Origin: Anticarsia gemmatalis
Taxonomy: Eukaryota > Arthropoda > Insecta > Lepidoptera > Erebidae
Length of the DNA: 64,000 bases
Assembly: GCF_050436995.1 (NCBI RefSeq)
Contig: NC_134756.1
Span: 9,672,001-9,736,000, forward strand
Reading direction: 5' to 3'
Below, piece by piece: positions 50,401 through 63,800 of this stretch (its first letter is position 1; the number at the start of each line of letters is the position of its first letter). A program made the translations under genes and the position numbers. The notes beneath the pieces were generated by a model. The model was not told where the DNA came from. It did no database searches and saw only the letters and a list, made by a program, of their open reading frames with translations.

Positions 50401-53400
50401 GTGGTTGAAGAATGCTGGGTGCAAATAGTTCCTGGTTAACACAGCTCAGTAATTAATCCTTATTACTACATTATATGAATGAAATTGTGGGTTTTTTGGG
50501 GCTTTGTTATATTTTTGAGCTAAAGCTTAGAGGAATATCCAAAAATTCGCAAAGTAACGTTGCGAAAGATGCATTTAGCCTGTATTCTGCAAGCATATGT
50601 CTCAAAAAGAACATTTCTGCGTCTTGTTCTTAATATCCTCATCTTGTTCTCTTACATACCGTAATGTGCTACGCTTACCTTGCGTTCTGTCTGTCTGCTT
50701 GCGCTTATATAAATTTCACCACAAGTGACAAATTAAAATCTATATCGAATTTACGGCGACCATTAAAATGTGCCGGTCGGTTAAGAATCGTTTATCCAAG
50801 ATCAAGATCATGTTTGACTAGGGTCATTCTCGGTCCGGTGATTGGCAGAAATACTCGAACAAATCTCAGGAGCATCCAACTGGCTTACCAGTGAGAGCAG
50901 GAAATTAGTACTACATTCTATTTGATCGTGATAGGTTAGCTCAGTTCGCCCTTCGCTTACTTTCTCAACCAATTTATGTATTTACTTATCGTGACGCGAT
51001 TTTGCTTTTACTATTATAATTTATATGACAAGTAATTGCAATACATTTTCATTTACTGAACAATTATATTTTAAATGAACACCAGAACGTAAACCCATAT
51101 AAATTTGCAGAAAGAGGTATGAACATTTTCGTTTTGATAGAGCGCAACAAAGTAACGAATGCTATATTCGGAACAATGAAATCTCCACTGACTTTGTAAT
51201 GAATGTCTAGACAAGAAATTGGGACATAATAAAATAATTTATTGAGATGCTAATTTTGGATACAGACAATAATTACATCACTCGCTTTAACGGCGAAGGA
51301 AAACATCGTGACAAAATTTTCAAGTAAGGGATTCTGAGCGGTTGTGAAGGCTTGCCGAGGTTTGCTCAAATTTTGCTTGTATCATAATACGACAGTAGCC
51401 TTTTCATTCTAAATACAGGGAGTATAATATTTGTTAATAAATAAGGTATGTTCAGATAATATTGTCTTGCTTGAAAATGTATTAACATCTAAACCGCAAT
51501 GCATTATAAACAAATACGCAATACATAAAGCATAACAGCGGGAGTTCAGCTTTTATGCAATTTATATTTATGAACTGTCTGACTAGATACTGACTAGAAT
51601 TTATCTCAGAGTGAATTGCACTCTTTGGTCGGATAAAAAGTACATCGCATAGTCTTTAGTATGCGAGACATGTGTATAAAGAGTCATTACTTAATTAACA
51701 CCTTGTTAACTTCTTTTACCATTATTTGTGGTATACAATTTCTTCGAATGATCAGTTAGCTATCGGCTAGGTTTCAGATAATTGGAATTTATTGAACGAG
51801 TAATTGAGAATGTCAGGTGCACGGTACGTGGTATTTGTTAGCTTTAATTTCAGCGGGTTGTGGATAGAAAGTGGTAAAAATATCATACAGAATGAGAATG
51901 CGGGGCTGCATAGTTTGATAGGTCTATGTTTTGATTTGAATGTTGTAGCCCGTTAGTTAGTTGCTAGTAGACTAGTGTTGTTTAGAACTAAGGGGTCAAC
52001 TGTCATACCGTAAATGTTGCACATTCAATATTCCTGTCAAACAATAGTAGGATGTTGAACATTGCTATACTATTACTTATGCATCTATTCTCTATTCATG
52101 TACCCTTCCTAAACCGTAAACTACACCTCTATATCCTTCAAAACAACTAGCCAGAATGACGTAAGTCACAAGGCATGTACTTATCTACCAATCAAATGAC
52201 GAGCAAGCGGATAGACAACCGGCACCTGTCAATTAGACGATCATAAATCCGCATTTCAATCCGAATGCGAGGAGCACGTTACTGTAGGAAGTACTAAACC
52301 ATGTCCAAAATCATTTGAATTTAGCGAGGAAACGTCAACGCCGCGGGCGACGGTGTTGCCATAAGGGGCGACGTTTCGCTGTTTGTATGGATTATCTATA
52401 ATGGATTGACTTTAACATAAGTTACTTTGTTACCCTATTAAGATTATTGAAGTTTCACCACCCAGTTAGCTGGACAGCCTATTCTATACAGTGGCAGAGA
52501 ATATATAAATCTTCGGTAATAAATGTCATTCGAGCAGTTTATTGATGAATACGGTGACAGTTATGTGATTACAGAGAGACGACAATGCAAATCAATCTAG
52601 AGGTAATTTAGTACTCAAAATCATCGTAAAATACATGCTATTTATTTATGAACTGCGCCTTAAAGTTATTCAGTAATAAAACTAATATCAAGCTTTACTA
52701 ATGACCCTTTGCATAAATATAAACACTCAGCTTAAAACAGTGCTATTTTAAAACAATGCGAGTTGAAAGCTTTTTATACTTTTTATTATTATTCCCCTAA
52801 GCCAAAGGATTAAGTAAAGTTGTAAATACATTTATCTAGGTACAACTAGATATGATTTAATCCTTCACTCGTAATTCATTATCATGATTCTTGGAAAATT
52901 AACACATTTGTTCTCTCCTAAAACAGATTAAGAGTTGATTAATAATTTCAGTTGGTAGCACTCCAAAAAATCCATTTTCTTGTTCTTGATTACTACATCA
53001 TTTTGTATGATCATCAACATTTATAACCCATGTAATTCCATTATTCTTTAAGATTAATTTCGTACTTGATTCGTAGAAATATGATGGAGTAAATTATTTT
53101 TACAGTTGAATATATTTACTTTACTTTTTCGTATAACAAATTTATTTTAACCACTGCTTTCATAAATAGTAATTTTATAATGTAAATCCTAAAAATCCTA
53201 GATAACCTATCCTATAGATAAAGTAACAAATAACATGTAATGTTATTTTATCAGCTAGACTGATGACTCTGTTTTAGTCAAACAACTTGCATACACCAAT
53301 CACGATTGCTTTCAGGTCAAATAAAAAGGCACAGATAAAATATTCCAAATTGTAACATAGTAGTATGACAACACCGACGTGCGTAGACGCTGTCCTCGGA

Positions 53401-53781
53401 CAGGACTCATGTGGAATAGTAATGCGGTGCCTTTGCCTAACTGTAATGATATGTTAAGTCAACGATTAATGTGTCACTCATCAAACGTTCGTTTGTTTTG
53501 ATTGAAAGCCAGTGACGCCTGTCATTTACTTCGCCATTCGATTTAGTACTAATAGGGGTGTTAATAATCGTTGGCTGTATTTCATTCTTGATTTGATTTT
53601 AAGTAGTTATTTGAGTAATGTTTATCTTGGCTATGGTTGTATTGTAGCTTGCGTGTAAACAATTCTTGTTTATTTCGCGTGCAAATTTTGTGCTGGGATT
53701 TCATTTATTATCTATCACTTTAGATTAGTTTAGATGCTCTTATTATTTGTTTATTTCAACTTTATTATTCTTAATTATTGT
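47495..53781. other. Intergenic or intronic DNA without recognised genes
   Basis: AT-rich sequence with small chance ORFs. Apart from the Helitron-like fragment at about 47800-47940 and a short TTTACCACG tandem near 48735-48760, nothing is recognised. Confidence 0.45.
47800..47940 (+). mobile_element. Helitron-like 3' end fragment
   Basis: It ends GAAGCCGCGCGGGTCCACTAG, the common form of a lepidopteran Helitron tail (CG-rich hairpin, then CTAG at 47937-47940). The 5' limit is not visible and 47800 is only an estimate. Confidence 0.5.
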
Positions 53782-53920
53782 ACGCGACGTCGAGGTAGAC
53801 TGAGAAAACGTTGGCGTGGCGATATGGACACTTATCTAGAAGGGTGTCAGGAAATGTCTGAGGATAGAGACCGGTAGAGGAGTTTGGGGGAGACCTTTGC
53901 TCAACGATGAGATAGTAAAG
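53782..53920 (+). pseudogene. LINE reverse-transcriptase ORF, C-terminal remnant
   Basis: One frame reads RRGRLRKRWRGDMDTYLEG, continues to EDRDR, hits a stop, then reads RSLGETFAQR and a second stop. This resembles the RRGRPxxRWxDDLD...W...AxDRxxWRxxxEAFAQQW end of insect non-LTR reverse transcriptases. An AT-rich tail with GATAGTAAAGATAAAG follows. It is 5'-truncated and carries an internal stop, so inactive. Confidence 0.65.
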
Positions 53921-54829
53921 ATAAAGTTATAAAATATTTGGTTCAACTAAATTTTTACTATTGCATAAGGTTATTTGTAATAATATTATCCTTAAGGATT
54001 ACTAGTGAATTCCTTAGTATTAATGTTAGTAATAAACATGATAGTGCGATATGTACACAGAAGAATTCCTTCCGTATCTGTTGCACCGTGTCGTGTGGTC
54101 ATGGATTAACAATAACGTGTGAACTATGAAGATTAACCCACATGCACGTTTAACACCAACTACTGGAAGCATTTAGTTCTTTAAGGTGTTGCAGTTTATC
54201 TGTATGTTGTATAACAATTTTGTGTTCTGTATATAAGTACGATGAAGAACCGGGGCAAACCTTAAGGATTGTCAAGGGAACTTGCATGTGTGCGTTTTCT
54301 TGTAGAAAATAAACTTATGAGATGCATGTAGATATAAATTTAGAAGCGATTGAAGAAAAGGTTAAACTAAATACGTGATTTTCCAAAAGGATAGGTAGAT
54401 CTATATACGATATACTCTTGTTGTCGCCATTCTTATTTTTTTAGGCGGAAGATGAAAGTTTAAACCACCCGTTTCGAACCTAGGTAGGTGTAATGGTTTG
54501 TTTTTTGTAGTAAAACATCCAGTTTTGTTACTCTGCCAAAGCTGACTGGCTTATTGACAATACGGAACGGGTACTTGGATCCAAATGCTGCAATAGGCCC
54601 GGTTTGAAACAGTTCCGTACATAAGTAAGTACTAAAATACATTAAAATTTGCACGCGCAGCCAATTCTACTGCAGCTGGCTACAACTGCGTTACACGTTA
54701 TAGCTGCTATTGGAAATGTATAACGAACTGGGTTTCAATGAACTTTAGAAGCTTTTAAGGCGTGTTATTTGTTCGTGTTTTGTGGCTAATAGCTAATACC
54801 TTGCAGAATGTATTGTAACTTAGCATAGA

Positions 54830-55089
54830 CTAGCTGACCCGCGCAACTTCGCTTGCGTCACCTAAGAGAATGAGTCAAAATTTTCCCCGTTTTTGTAACA
54901 TTTTTCGTTGCTACTCCGCTCCTAATGACCGTAGCGTGATGTTATAAAGCCTATAGCCTTCCTCGATAAATAGGCTATCTAACACTGAAATAATTTTTCA
55001 AATCGGACCAGTAGTTCCCGAGATTAGCGCGTTCAAACAAACAAACAAACAAACAAACAAACTCTTCAGCTTTATAATATTAGTATAGA
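54830..55089 (-). mobile_element. Helitron-like element, minus orientation
   Basis: On the minus strand it begins TCTATACTAATATTATAAAG and ends CTAG, preceded by CGCAAGCGAAGTTGCGCGGG, the same 3' hairpin and tail as the copy at 15487. It contains a (CAAA)n microsatellite (55034-55062, + strand). About 260 bp, with no coding capacity. Confidence 0.8.
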
Positions 55090-55114
55090 AGTATAGATAT
55101 ACAACGTATAATAC

Positions 55115-55167
55115 TACGCATAAATATAAAAGAATGATATGGATCATTCTTGTATATTTATGCGTAG
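55115..55167. repeat. Long hairpin next to the Helitron-like copy
   Basis: The arms TACGCATAAATATAAAAGAA... (55115-55138) and the reverse complement (55143-55167) pair over about 24 bp with one or two mismatches and a 4-base loop. Weaker pairing continues outward. It is either a small palindromic MITE or a hairpin RNA precursor. Confidence 0.5.
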
Positions 55168-55569
55168 CATAATATGTAGTAGTACTCCCGTATGGGCGGG
55201 AGTCATGCCATACGCAATGACGAAATGATGTGGTCTGGGCAATGATAATCCAATCTCTAAGAAATATCTTAACTAATTGTCATTTTAATTTAAATTTTTA
55301 CCACGAATTACCCTCGAACCTCTGGTTACGAAACCGGTCACTGAAATGGTAATTGTATAGTCAGTAAAGTTTCCAAAGAAACGCCTTAAAAAGCTTCCTC
55401 AAAACCCGCTCTTTTAAAGAAAAATTCATTCAACACAAGCAAAGAAGAGTTTTAATTACGATAGCACCTGAAACAAAAAAAAACCCTGTTGCTGTCGCCA
55501 AGTAAATATCGGCTTTAGTAGCTAGGTAGAGGTACTATTATTTAAAATAGTACTATAAATGTCTGCTTC

Positions 55570-55838
55570 AGTTGAATCAGTAGCGAGGTCCGTAGTGTAT
55601 GCGACTGCTGATCACGAGGCCTAGGATTCCCTGGCTAGGCAACTATTGATTTTTTCCAATTTAGATCAGAAATATTTCTAAACAGTAGCCCGGAGTTTGG
55701 TAAAGTGCCGGTAAATGGCAATGGGCTCGCTCGCTATTACGTATGGGGATAAAATTGTTGATGGCAAAATGTGGGTATTTTACACCTCAGCCTACACTTT
55801 CGGGTGTAACAGGCGTGATTTTATGTATGTAGTCCTAT
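55570..55838 (+). repeat. SINE-like element with LINE-type tail
   Basis: The head GGTCCGTAGTGTATGCGACT ... CACGAGGCCTAGGATTCC is tRNA-like but degraded. The body has the phrases AGTAGCCCGGAGTTTGGTAA, GGCAATGGGCTCGCTC, CTCAGCCTAC and AACAGGCGTGATTTTATGTA, which I recognise as a common interspersed repeat of Lepidoptera. It is diverged and not autonomous. Confidence 0.65.
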
Positions 55839-55845
55839 GAATGTA

Positions 55846-57020
55846 AAGGTCACAAAGTATTTCAATAATGTGCAGCCGCATTCCTTTTCAAGCTTGGTGT
55901 CAAAATAAAATTATAATCGGATTAAAAAATTAGTCCCTGCTGAATAGTTGGCAGGTCTCCAATACAATTTGTATAAAATTAAACCTTACACATTCGAAAT
56001 GCATTCGAGATATTTTAATCAGCCGCTCAACAACAATTTCCCTTGGCGAAGATATTTAATGTATTATTACAGTCATCTTTATGTGTATTAAAATACTTTG
56101 TAAAAATATAGCAGTCAAATTAGTATCTGAATATTTTTTTAATAAATACACATGGCTATATCTACGAGTATTTCAAAATCAATGGAGTATTGTGAATGAA
56201 CCCTTTGGATCTGTGGTCAACAGCTTTTAAGAAAAATAATTGTCTTACATAAGGTGTAAATTAGCTTTGAACATAAGTAAAAATGCTTCTAGCCTAAAGG
56301 CCAACAAGCCCCTAACAAGTATTAAAGAGAATAAGAAATTTTAATATAGCACTTCATCTAGCACTACTGCATAAACATATCATATTGGCATACATTACAA
56401 GCTATTTATTATATATGTAGATATAGTTTCTTAAAGTTCAGTTTAAACGTTATCATTACAACGTCTTTCGTACAAAAATCTTACACACCTTTTACGAAGT
56501 TTCAAGTAAATCGTCGTCACGTCTCTACCACACAAGTAAAAATAAGTTCAAAAGATCTAAAGGCCAATTACAAAATAATTTCCAGTGGACCAGTAAACCA
56601 GTAACATTAGTACTGGAATCTTGGAGATGAGGGCAAAAACTTGCAGCAACTAATGTGGTTGGACAACATACCGGGATGTCGTGATGTCGACGCAGGAAAT
56701 ACCTAGACATTGGTCGCGAGACAACTGGATTTGTGCCACTTGTGTTAAACATTCATACTTGTAGACGATTTCACTACCTCTGGATAGCTTGCAGTTAACT
56801 AGTGGATTTTTGACATCAGTCAGCTCGTGACCACGGTCGATGTAATTCGATCGAAATGTCGGGTGAACAAATGAGGTATTCTAGCCACTAATTTTCAATC
56901 GCGATTAAGACCCGCTACGTTATAATATGTATTATGTGTACAAGTTGCGACAGTTTAAAATCGTTAATATGTTTGTTGTCGCTATCTAACGGAAAGTCTA
57001 TCTCCGAACTATGTAATTGT
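55846..57020. other. Unremarkable AT-rich stretch
   Basis: No gene is recognised. A 75-codon minus-strand ORF at 56525-56752 has no visible family motif. Confidence 0.4.
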
Positions 57021-57025
57021 CCCTC

Positions 57026-57055
57026 TCTATATTATAAATGCAAAAGTAACTTATC
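57026..57055 (+). repeat. Helitron-like 5' end fragment
   Basis: TCTATATTATAAATGCAAAA matches the 5' terminus of the lepidopteran Helitron-like copies in this window. The rest of the element is not obvious downstream. Confidence 0.4.
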
Positions 57056-57067
57056 TTGCTGTATTTC

Positions 57068-57205
57068 TGCAACGTTTGTTTTCGAAAAACAGCTTCTTCA
57101 ATTATGCTGTTTGATATTTCTGCTTGGTGAGAATCAAGCAGAAATATCAAACTGCATAATTTCATCAAAGCTGTTCCGATTTGGGTGTCATTTTGCAGTT
57201 TGTTG
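57068..57205. repeat. Extended hairpin with a 26-bp near-perfect core
   Basis: Core arms 57101-57126 (TTTGATATTTCTGCTTG at the inner end) and 57135-57160 pair with one mismatch around an 8-base loop. Pairing resumes further out (AACAGCTT with AAGCTGTT, CTGCAA with TTGCAG), so the whole structure spans about 140 bases with internal loops. It could be a pre-miRNA-like hairpin or a MITE. The Helitron-like end just upstream favours a repeat origin. Confidence 0.55.
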
Positions 57206-60200
57206 GTTATATACCGAATAAGAACTTTTCAATAATAATATCTGTTGCCCAGCAATAAAACAGTAATGGTACTATTTAGTCACTTTTTATGCACTCATTG
57301 GCTCCATCCATTGCAGTCAAAGTTTAGTATCTAAATTATGTAGACATACCTCGAAATTATTGAATTTGATCTAAATGTAGTTGAAAATGTCCTCACAGGT
57401 ATAACCTACTTGCTATTAATGATAATTAGAATGAGAACGACGGTTATCCCTTTGGGTTTCGAAGTCTGATGGCAGTCGCTTCGTAGAATCTGATGTTAAG
57501 CCTAATCCGATTAGACTAGATTCCGATCCTGACATACTTCACAATGAGGCTAAGAGAAAGAAGGTATTGATGGTAATATGATAGTGCTTAGAGAATTTGC
57601 ATGAGGTCGCTTACTTAAACTTGCGGTTTACTATAATGTTGATTTCAATTACAAGGATTTTGTATTGAATAACTATTCATCTTTTGGCCTGGATTTAAAA
57701 ACCTTGTGTAAAATGAGTTTCTCAGAGTTCCTTAAAACTTACCTTTCTTTTTTGTTCATAAAGCGTCTCGATCGACATCTGCACAATTTACTTTCAGACA
57801 TTGAAGACATTATTTAGCGGTAGTTTGTGATGGCTGGCATGATGTTGTGAAATCTGTTTGTTAAGCATTTTCACGCGTCAAATATGTCACAAAATGTTTA
57901 TTAACACCATTACAATGCACTATTTAGCAAATATCTCAGAAGTTTACTCGCTTGAATTACCACGAAACCGATCAATAGTTTATTGCAAAACATTCACGTG
58001 CTATGCATTATTCGTGTTGTGATAAACAAAAATAAATGCGAACTACTAAATACTGAGTTAAATCGTGTGTGTGGATAAGCTTTAAAATTATAGCAGATGA
58101 TTTGAATAAACGTGTTTGAGAGCGAAATTTCAGTTTTGTTACTTAACGTACTATGTATTTACAATAATTATCGTGAATTCCCTTGCAGTTTTCAATGTGT
58201 GTAGTGTTTATTTTTATTTATATGTCGTAGAATTATGCATACATATTAACTTATGTTATCCATCGTGTATTTTTTAAAGATTATTTATTGAATATAGTTA
58301 TTTAATTGTGCGTCTTTTGATGTATTGTACTTTTAAAATTACAACTTAGTTGTTAATTTATTAAGGTACAATATCTCTGATAGGAGTGCCAAAGTAAAAT
58401 AAAGTTGTTTAGCGTATACATACGTAGGTGAAGTATATTGGTATACTTACTTATGGATTCCATGATGTCATGTATGGTAACATAATTATGGTGGCCGTAT
58501 TAGCCACTTGTATACGTGAGCAGAAACTAAAACATTACTTAGAAAAATACCCATGCGAAATTATCACTCTTATAATTTGCACAGTTCTTTTTTTCATCTT
58601 GTAATACGTATTCAGAATACTAAACTAGTAGAATAATAATGTATTTTATTAATACTAAAGTAGAATCTAATTTCATAGTATTGCCATGAATATTAGACCC
58701 GGTTAAGGCTTTAATAAGTCATATTTATTACTTAGGATAAACATTTGATCCCGCTGAAATAGCTAACGTTACATGAAACTTTTGCGAGATTAGAAATACA
58801 CCGAACTGCTACCAAGCTACTTAACATAAAAGCATTTGGCAAAGGTAATATCTATAAGTCCTCTAGCAATGTTCCTTCCAATTTGGCATTGTCGACAAAA
58901 GTATTTAATACTTTTTTGTAACCTAAAAATAAAAAAAGAAGAAAGTTTTCTTGTCGCTAACAAGGTTGGGTAATGTTGTGTTGTGGAAACTAGTTTGTGT
59001 AAGCATAGCTGTGATTACTTTTATAAAATAATGTTCGCGGCTCTATAACCCGCCATAATGTTAGAGTTAACAGCTATTAACGTTAGTAGCTGGCCATTAT
59101 ATAGCAATATCAAGTGGTTATCGATCGATTTCTTCACCCGCTATAACTTGATGATTACGATATACTACCACCATTACGAACGACTTAATGTCAGCTATGT
59201 GATAAATAGTCTACGAAAACATCAAGACAGTCTATAAATTAATAATTATCATAAATTAGCGTGCCAGCTATTCATTCATAAAAGATAACGATTATTTTAT
59301 GATCAAATTTGTATCTTATAAATGATGTGGGCGCAAAGATTTGACGCTTTTTACGATCTTCGTATAATACCAGGCTAGATATTAATACATACTACATACT
59401 TAAAACTGTTTTCAGATAATCGGTGGCTACAACTCTTCATTAAAAGATACATAGAGTTTTCACGTGCTGTGAACATTACTCAGCGGTTGTTAAATGTTTA
59501 TTTCAACCTGAAACCAACAAATGTTCAATCGGTTATGCAATAAAAGATTCAATGTAGCATTTTTTTGTTTATAAATAGTATTCAGTAACGGTTAGCGTGT
59601 TATTAACGTGTGTATTATTTTGGTTTATTGGCACGCGTCGGTTTCCAATTTCAACAACGCGATCTAATTTTAAATGTGTTTTGCTTTTTCACGTGGGTTA
59701 TGACAGAAATACTTTCTAAGTGGCCAAGTGCTTTGGCCTTTGTTGCTGAGTGCATTTTGGAATGCTTTAAAAATAATAATATAATGTCTTTTAAATATAT
59801 TTTTTTTTTGTTGGTAATTATGAATAGAATACTTTTAGAAAACCCGGTTGTTTTATTTACTGTATCGATTATTTAAATATACTGTAAGTCAGTGCAAGTT
59901 ATATATCTTTATTTACTTACATAAAATATTTGACATCTCCATGTTTGTAACTAAATATTTATTTACTTACAAAAAAAAATTACATGTCCCACTTGTTTAA
60001 GCACATACTAATCTACACAGAATCTACGTAACGAAAGCTTAAACAAGGTTCAATTCGGTTTCAAAAGCTAAAAGCGGATTGTCCTTAAAAGCTTTATGTT
60101 CTGAAAAGGATCCTAGCGTTATCACAAAAGTAGACTAGTGGGTAGTTTTAAGAGCATTTTCGTTACTAGATTTTAGCCAAAATAGGTCATCTCTATCAAA

Positions 60201-60757
60201 AGAGTAGAAGAGTCTATGAAAATCATACTCCATTTGTAAATGCCATTTTTATGTTGTTTTCACTTTTTCGCGCCCTTTTAATTTATGGCATACGAAAGTT
60301 TTTATCTTCTTTTTTAATTTATTGTTATGCGTTGTTTGAAGTCGGATCTTTTTGCTCTTACGAGACGTTAAAAAGAGTAATAAGGTTTGCATTAAGGACA
60401 ATGTGTATGTAATAAGATACTCTGTTTGTTGATGTTGTCAGTCGCAATTATGTTGGTGAATTCAAAAAGAAAACTTGCATTGCTGCTTGCATCATTATTG
60501 GATTGTTATAGTGTCGTTATACCACAATATTACTATCTTCTGAATTATAAAGTAATGACCTATTCTTAAAATATAAAGTAGTGATATTGTAACTTCCGTA
60601 TTGTGTTCTCTACCTGCATTTTCTGGATAAATATTAAGAGAATATTCTGTGTGTTCTTCTAATCACTACAAACATACAGCGCTACCGAATAGCTTCCGAA
60701 GCATAATCCTTGAAGAGCTTTTGTATTTTTTTTCTTAATCCGCTCTCTTTTTTTCAG
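57206..60757. other. AT-rich DNA upstream of the signal-peptide exon
   Basis: No gene or repeat is recognised. It may hold the upstream intron or 5'UTR exons of the gene that has its start codon at 60767. Confidence 0.4.
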
Positions 60758-60824
60758 GTTGCCAAAATGGCGGCACCGATGTACATCCAGCTGCTTTTAG
60801 CTATGGTCGTGCCCGCATTAGCAC
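60758..60824 (+). CDS. First coding exon (signal peptide) of an unidentified gene
   Basis: A strong acceptor (CTCTCTTTTTTTCAG, ending 60757) and a strong donor (GTAAGT from 60825) enclose 67 bases. The ATG at 60767 has a good context (GCCAAAATGG). The reading frame gives MAAPMYIQLLLAMVVPALA, then one base of a split codon. This is a typical secretory signal peptide with a hydrophobic core (IQLLLAMVV) and an AxA-like end, so the product is secreted or on the cell surface. The next exon was not found in the remaining 3.2 kb, so the intron is long, as in many neural or adhesion receptors. That last point is only a hint, and the family is unknown. An upstream non-coding exon is implied by the acceptor. 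Confidence 0.6.
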
Positions 60825-63800
60825 GTAAGTATTTTAGACTTTATAGTTTTACGGAATAGCCCATTCATTTGCATACCTTTTCGAACATTTGCCAGGAATA
60901 GTTATATAGTCGTTGGCTCTTACCGCAGTTTAAATATCCGTATTTTAAACTTAATGGCGACATTAGAAAATTTAATTAGAAAGCACGGTTAATGTGTTTA
61001 AAACCTGATTAAGTTTGTCGTTAAAATTAATCGTAGCATCAAACTGTCTCTTAAATTTAAAACAAATTGCTGGACCGCGCGTCAGTATTCACCGGCACTT
61101 CTGAATATGTCGGATGAGATTCTAAAGTTTATTTCTATTTTATTTTCATTGCGTGTTTGGTATAGTAGCGTTTGGTGTAAAAACGAAGATAATAGATAAT
61201 GTACGAGGTGTAAAAAGATAACTTTTTTCGTCTATTTTGGAAGTATAACAGGCGCGACGGGTAAGCTCCCGGATACCGCAGGTAGCTACGCACACATTGA
61301 CACAAGGCTTAGAGCCGGGGAAAAGAAAAAAATATTCGAAGATTATAGGGTCCTGTCGTCAGGAACCGTGACTTTTATGTATCGTAACACGAAGCCTGAT
61401 TTAAATTGTAATACTGGAGTATAAAAGCGTTCAATTTTGAAATTACGTTATTGCAATTCTATTTTTATAATATTGATGTTTGAATGTAGACCAGGTATTA
61501 AAAGCCAACCATTTTACTATGTCGATACAGGCTTGTCGGATAAAATAGAATTCAAAATTTATTTTGGAAATCTAAATTGGAATTGAATGAAAACTAATTT
61601 GAATGTAGCGTAACATAAATGTAACCTTTAAACCAATATTTTCTATGAATATCGAATTGCCGTTACTGCTGATAGAGTAAAGTTTATTTTGCTATTTATA
61701 TTTAGTTGGTACAGCACGTTATTAAATGAATTTTAAACAAAATTTATTTCTGCCTATTATTTATACCCAGGTCTAAATTTTTTAATGTACAACTAAGTCT
61801 TTGTTAGCCTTCGTTTGGGCAAAACACTCGACAGCTTGTACCTAAATGCCTCATTCTATTATGTACAAGGTGAATTGCTAACTAAATCCTCAAACGAATT
61901 ACGTACCTAATAATATCTCAAAAGAGTTTTCATAATAAGGGGACTCATTAGTCGTCTATAAAAAGTACTTTGTGAATATTATCAAAATAAAGCGTTTTAG
62001 CCGTTACCTTCGGTAATGTAAAACGTTAACGAATTCATCTAATACGAGTACTTAGGCAGAATAAAATCCATGTAGCTTTTACTACATACACGAAAGGGAC
62101 ATTTAAGTCTTTCATCCAATTTCATCAACTTCGAGGGAACCCAAAAAAGTTTTTAACTGTGTGTGTGTGTGTGCCGAACAAATTTTACGCTTACTCGTCA
62201 TTATATTGTCCAAGTATTTGTGTGAAGTCATTAGTAACGTCCTACTCGTTTAGGATTTGTTATATTTTTTCTTTACTTATCCTTTCCTGTATTTCTGGTA
62301 ACTTTAAGGATAAGTCGAATACCTATATTACAGAAGTTTTTAACCCAGACTGATTAAACTGTTCTGAATTTTAATCCGCCTCTTTATAGTACTGCATATA
62401 GTGCTATGTATATAGGAGAAAGTAAAAGCGCTTCCAGCCATTGTTAGATACATTATAGAGTCTCAGTAAAATCTCATGTTCATTTATAGATCTTATAGTA
62501 CCTGGAAGAGATGAGTAGAAGACGAGAACATATTATGCCGTCCCCACCTAGCGTGGAATAAAGGTTTTAGTAGAAAATATATTCTATAGAAATCAAACAC
62601 AAATCAAAAACACAATAGCGTTTAAAGTATCAAAATCAACTAAACTACGTTGAAAAGTATCAAGTGCAAATTGTCAAAACCTTTAAAGACTTGATTAAAA
62701 GCTCAAGGGTAAAGTGTTTATGAATTCTTAGAACACGACGGATTGCCTCGGACTTGTATTAGGCTACCTTTTCACCATAGTTGTGCTATGCTACGTTGCT
62801 ATGGATGCGTTTGATATCTTATGATAGCATGTGCTATGGATATGTGCTATGGATGCATGCTATGCGTGACGCATCGCGCCGCCTTCGCTGATTCCCTTCT
62901 ATCGATGCAAGGTATAGCTCGAGCTGCGCATCTACCTCGCAAAGTTTCAAAGAATACTATCGGTGGAAACTGTTAAATACGCAACCTGCACCGAAACGTT
63001 AGGCATTTTAAGGTAAAATGACTGTTCGCGTTAATTCCCGTGTTCTTTTATACATTAAACGGTTATATAGTTTCACAGCTTAGCTATTACATCCTCGCAG
63101 CATAGCTGTATAGCACATTTCTGGTGGAGGGCACCCTTAAAGTTCATATTCCAAGAACGCTAAGATTTGGATCTAAGGAGCTAGTGTTGGATTGAAACGT
63201 TCAGTAATTGACTTCAACTACGTCATACTGTTTGGCATTTCAATCGTGTATTACATGCTTGTTTGTATTGTTTTCACGAATGCAATTCTTGGCACGTCCT
63301 GAAGGTATGCATAAGATTGATTGAATTCTCAAGGAGAATTGGAGTGGTACATTGATATCATATTTCTGCAAAATGCCGTGATTTAATAATGCTTTCCTGC
63401 CCGACGTTTGACCATGACGGCCTGTTTTATTGAAACTATGGTGGTCAATGCGCAGGCAGATAATCTTCTACTCGCTGGGTTATCTTCAAACCATCGTTAA
63501 TTAACAGTCATGGGATATGCTATGTATATTTGTTTAGCTTAATAATTGCAGAGTAGTTAACCACCGTTTGTACAATCAATCGTATAAAAAGTCAATTATA
63601 AATAAAAAAATTAAATAAATTTTATCGATGTTATTTATTATATCGCAACAATTATGGGTAAAAATTACCTTAAATCAAACACGCGCGGATCATTATTATT
63701 TTTTAATTGTTCATATTTTACGATAGTGGTTTAAAATATGATATTAAAAAAGCATTCTCGCCATTTAAACTGGTTTGCGATGCGAAATGAAACATAAAAT

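Noticed and set aside
56525..56752. 75-codon minus-strand ORF
   Set aside because: No family resemblance on either strand and no splice or start support.
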